This document shows, one piece after another, positions 30,300 to 31,947 of a stretch of DNA of 31,947 nucleotides. The stretch is from a virus. The notes beneath the pieces were generated by a model that searched no databases, was not told the DNA's origin, and was given only the letters and a program-made list of their open reading frames with translations. Position numbers and translations under genes: made by a program. Where the stretch lies: the IMG/VR virus record IMGVR_UViG_3300032293_000206, positions 1 to 31,947 of that record; one strand, 5' to 3'. Positions within the stretch are counted from its first letter, which is position 1. The number at the start of each line of letters is the position of its first letter.

Positions 30300-30307
30300 C
30301 AAAAATA
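30300..30307 (-). promoter_or_regulatory. Candidate promoter -7 box of the lysis operon
   Basis: TATTTTTG fits TAnnTTTG, 21 nt before the chosen ATG, between the tail operon terminator and the first lysis gene. No TTG at the usual distance. Position between two operons is the main support. Confidence 0.45.
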
Positions 30308-30323
30308 AGGCATTTTAAAGCAA

Positions 30324-30350
30324 TAAAAAAAGGGCTAAAATTTAGCCCTT
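30324..30350 (-). terminator. Rho-independent terminator of the tail operon
   Basis: A 9-bp stem AAGGGCTAA/TTAGCCCTT with a 3-nt loop (30330-30350). On the minus strand it is followed by four U and then AUUG (complement of the A-rich 30324-30329). It sits just after the 95-aa gene and before the lysis operon. Confidence 0.85.
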
Positions 30351-30359
30351 GTATTACCA

Positions 30360-30647
30360 TTACTTTTCCTTTAAAGCCTCGTAGAGAGGCCCTAAAACAA
30401 GCACAGTAAAGCCTTTAGCTTTGACCTTCTCTTTGATTAGGTCAGCATCGGATTTACTTACTTCAATCTCTCCTTCGGAGTAGTAGATTTTCTTAGCCAA
30501 CTCGTAAAGACGAATCGGGTCTTCTTTCTCCTCGGCAGCAAACAATGCGTTGCCTACCATTTTAGAAAGGAGCATCTCTTCGCCTTTCTCGTTTTGGATT
30601 GCGTTGCCCTCGATGTCAGTTAGGGCGATTGCTAAATTTACATTCAT
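30360..30647 (-). CDS. Hypothetical protein (95 aa)
   Basis: MNVNLAIALTDIEGNAIQNE, then helices (GNALFAAEEKEDPIRLYELA, ADLIKEKVKAKGFT) and VLGPLYEALKEK. Mixed alpha/beta without a recognised domain. Last gene before the tail operon terminator, coupled to the preceding gene by ATGA. Its position suggests a tail-related or chaperone role. Confidence 0.75.
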   Translation of the reverse strand: MNVNLAIALTDIEGNAIQNEKGEEMLLSKMVGNALFAAEEKEDPIRLYELAKKIYYSEGEIEVSKSDADLIKEKVKAKGFTVLVLGPLYEALKEK

Positions 30648-30928
30648 GGTACAAGTGTAAGGTTTAATTTTTCGGCAATATACTCGAAAGCATAATCATT
30701 GCTTCCGTTCCAAGACAAATAATCTTCTCCACTTAGAGAAATATTGCCTTCGGCAACTGATTGACCAACTGAGATTGGCATTGCCTCTGTTCCATCACCT
30801 CCTGTAAGTAGTTGGTAGTAGAAAGTGCAAGCACTCTCAAGGTTGTCGTTTACGATGATTGCGTTAAGAAGAGAAGCCTCTAGCTGCTCTCCGTTTTTCC
30901 ACACTTGTACTGGTTCGATTTGTTTCAT
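30644..30928 (-). CDS. Hypothetical tail-associated protein (94 aa)
   Basis: KQIEPVQVWKNGEQLEASLL, NDNLESACTFYYQLL, GDGTEAMPISVGQSVAEGNI, SGEDYLSWNGSNDYAFEYIA. Proteins of this pattern follow the tail fibre in Bacteroidota phages. It lies immediately after the fibre gene. No enzyme motif. Possibly a fibre chaperone or adaptor, by position only. Confidence 0.75.
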   Translation of the reverse strand: MKQIEPVQVWKNGEQLEASLLNAIIVNDNLESACTFYYQLLTGGDGTEAMPISVGQSVAEGNISLSGEDYLSWNGSNDYAFEYIAEKLNLTLVP

Positions 30929-30947
30929 TTTATTTTTTGTTTAAAGA

Positions 30948-31947
30948 TTATACTTCCATTGCTCCTATGTAATATTCAATTCCGCCAACGTTTACTCTTA
31001 ATCTACGATTTGGAGTTACTGATGCAATACTTGCTTCGCCAAATCTCCAAGCAATACCTGACCTGTTATCGTTTTGAGGATTCCAAGTCATAATATCATT
31101 TGAAAAGGTAGTGCCATTTACTCTAAATAAATCAGTAGTATTAACCGTTGTTCCAATCGAAAATCTTGCACTTGGTGCATTCCAATAAGAATTTGCTGAA
31201 CTGCTAATTAAAACATTTTGTGAGCCATTTGTATCAACTAAAATCATTTCTCCACTTGAGCCAGAATTTTGAAAAAATCCTCCAAGTGTTAATGTTGAAT
31301 TTGTTTTTTCAAAAGCTATTGCATAGGCATTTGTAGTATTTTTTACTCTTAATTTACCACCATTATCTCCAGCAGAGCCAATCAGCACATTACCGCCTGA
31401 GGTGATGCGCATTCGTTCGGTATTGTTTGTGTATAATGCAATAACATCTGTTCCTCTTCCGCTTACTCCTGTAATTCCTCCAATGTAAAGTTCAGCACTA
31501 GAATTGTCTAAAATTGGCCTTCCATTAATTGACAAACTTCCAGCAACATCAAGTTTTGAATAAGGAACATTTGTCCCAATCCCTACATTTCCGCCTTCTA
31601 ATGCATATAAATTATCTCCAACTCCTGTGCCTAAACTTACATATCCATCTCCAGCAGAATTTCTTCCGCCACGAACTCTTCCATAAATAGTTGCTCCATT
31701 ATTATTTGTAAAATTTAAAGCACCAATTATTGCATTAGTTCCAACAGTATCTCTTTCAATACGGATTACTCCTTCACTTCCAGCACCATCAGAAATAAAA
31801 GATGTTGCCGTCACCGAAGAGGAGAAGGTAGCTGCGCCTGTGGAGGCTAACTTAAATACAATTGTTGAGTTTGCGTAGCTATACCAATTTAATGCAGTAT
31901 CATTATTAGCAGTATAGTTTTCCCATTTATTGCCTCCACCTACTTGA
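30948..31947 (-). CDS. Tail fibre protein, C-terminal part (enters from the window end)
   Basis: The frame is open from the right edge. Its first whole codons read QVGGGNKWENYTAN, and the odd base at 31947 completes the Gly codon left over at bases 1-2, so it is the continuation of the gene at 1-2621. Residues typical of phage fibre ends: ATFSSSV, GNVGIGTNVPYSKLDVAGSL, MRITSGGNVLIGSAG, and the C-terminus RLRVNVGGIEYYIG. No intramolecular chaperone domain seen. Stop at 30948-30950. The whole fibre has 1206 aa. Confidence 0.85.
   Translation of the reverse strand, partial: QVGGGNKWENYTANNDTALNWYSYANSTIVFKLASTGAATFSSSVTATSFISDGAGSEGVIRIERDTVGTNAIIGALNFTNNNGATIYGRVRGGRNSAGDGYVSLGTGVGDNLYALEGGNVGIGTNVPYSKLDVAGSLSINGRPILDNSSAELYIGGITGVSGRGTDVIALYTNNTERMRITSGGNVLIGSAGDNGGKLRVKNTTNAYAIAFEKTNSTLTLGGFFQNSGSSGEMILVDTNGSQNVLISSSANSYWNAPSARFSIGTTVNTTDLFRVNGTTFSNDIMTWNPQNDNRSGIAWRFGEASIASVTPNRRLRVNVGGIEYYIGAMEV

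Noticed and set aside
1-31947. Direct terminal repeats or cos-like ends at the window borders
   Set aside because: The first and last bases share no repeat; the borders fall in the middle of one gene and look like an arbitrary linearisation.
1-31947. Integrase, attachment site, tRNA, CRISPR array or insertion sequence
   Set aside because: No matching protein motifs, cloverleaf or regular direct-repeat arrays were found, so a prophage or mobile element interpretation is not supported.

Overview
The window looks like the complete genome of a tailed bacteriophage with a non-contractile tail (siphovirus morphology, HK97-type head) that infects a member of the Bacteroidota, most likely a flavobacterium-like host. 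Reasons: AT-rich DNA; start codons with A-rich leaders and no Shine-Dalgarno sequence; promoters of the Bacteroidota type (TAnnTTTG at -7, TTG at -33); and gene families typical of Bacteroidota phages (DUF4373/Lin1244-type replication protein, small MKKQTAVEW and RFTAKPS proteins, tail-fibre repeats). The two window ends lie inside one tail-fibre gene: joining base 31947 to base 1 restores an uninterrupted frame of 1206 codons plus stop. The map is therefore probably circular, or circularly permuted, at 31,947 bp.

Layout, in the direction of transcription (minus strand unless stated). Early/replication region, 26614 down to 21094: hypothetical proteins, an ERF annealing protein, Gp157, HTH proteins, a possible PD-(D/E)XK nuclease, a candidate small structured RNA with its own promoter and terminator (23269-23387), a DUF4373 replication initiator with origin-like repeats inside its gene, an SSB-tip-like protein and a RusA resolvase. 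A two-gene XRE regulator unit (21029-20585) ends in a strong terminator. Packaging and head region, 20512 down to 8607: small and large terminase, a two-TM protein, portal, MuF fused to a zincin-like domain, prohead protease, major capsid protein with terminator, a Cys-rich protein, three glycosyltransferases, and four or five connector and completion proteins. Tail region, 8566 through 1 and round to 30360: major tail protein, frameshift-linked chaperones, tape measure, tail-tip protein with an inserted beta-propeller, tail fibre and two small proteins, then a terminator. Lysis region, 30278 to 27678: two holin-like proteins, a basic 42-aa protein, M15 endolysin, metallophosphoesterase, two small proteins and a membrane-anchored protein that might be a spanin. 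Three small genes (26759-27561) run on the plus strand, divergent from the early operon.

The genes are tightly packed. Many start/stop pairs overlap as ATGA or TAATG, which suggests translational coupling. Three structural operons (portal, protease/capsid, major tail protein) start with a near-identical element: a TATATTTG box exactly 16 nt before the ATG, followed by a conserved leader. No integrase, DNA polymerase, helicase, tRNA or CRISPR array was recognised, so a lytic lifestyle relying on host replication enzymes is the simplest reading, though not proven.

Most notable observations: the candidate RNA whose first hairpin loop is complementary to its terminator loop; tail-fibre repeats identical over 48 residues but with synonymous differences in 35 of the 48 codons; the seven-repeat propeller inserted in the tail-tip protein; the MuF-zincin fusion; and the three-copy late promoter element.
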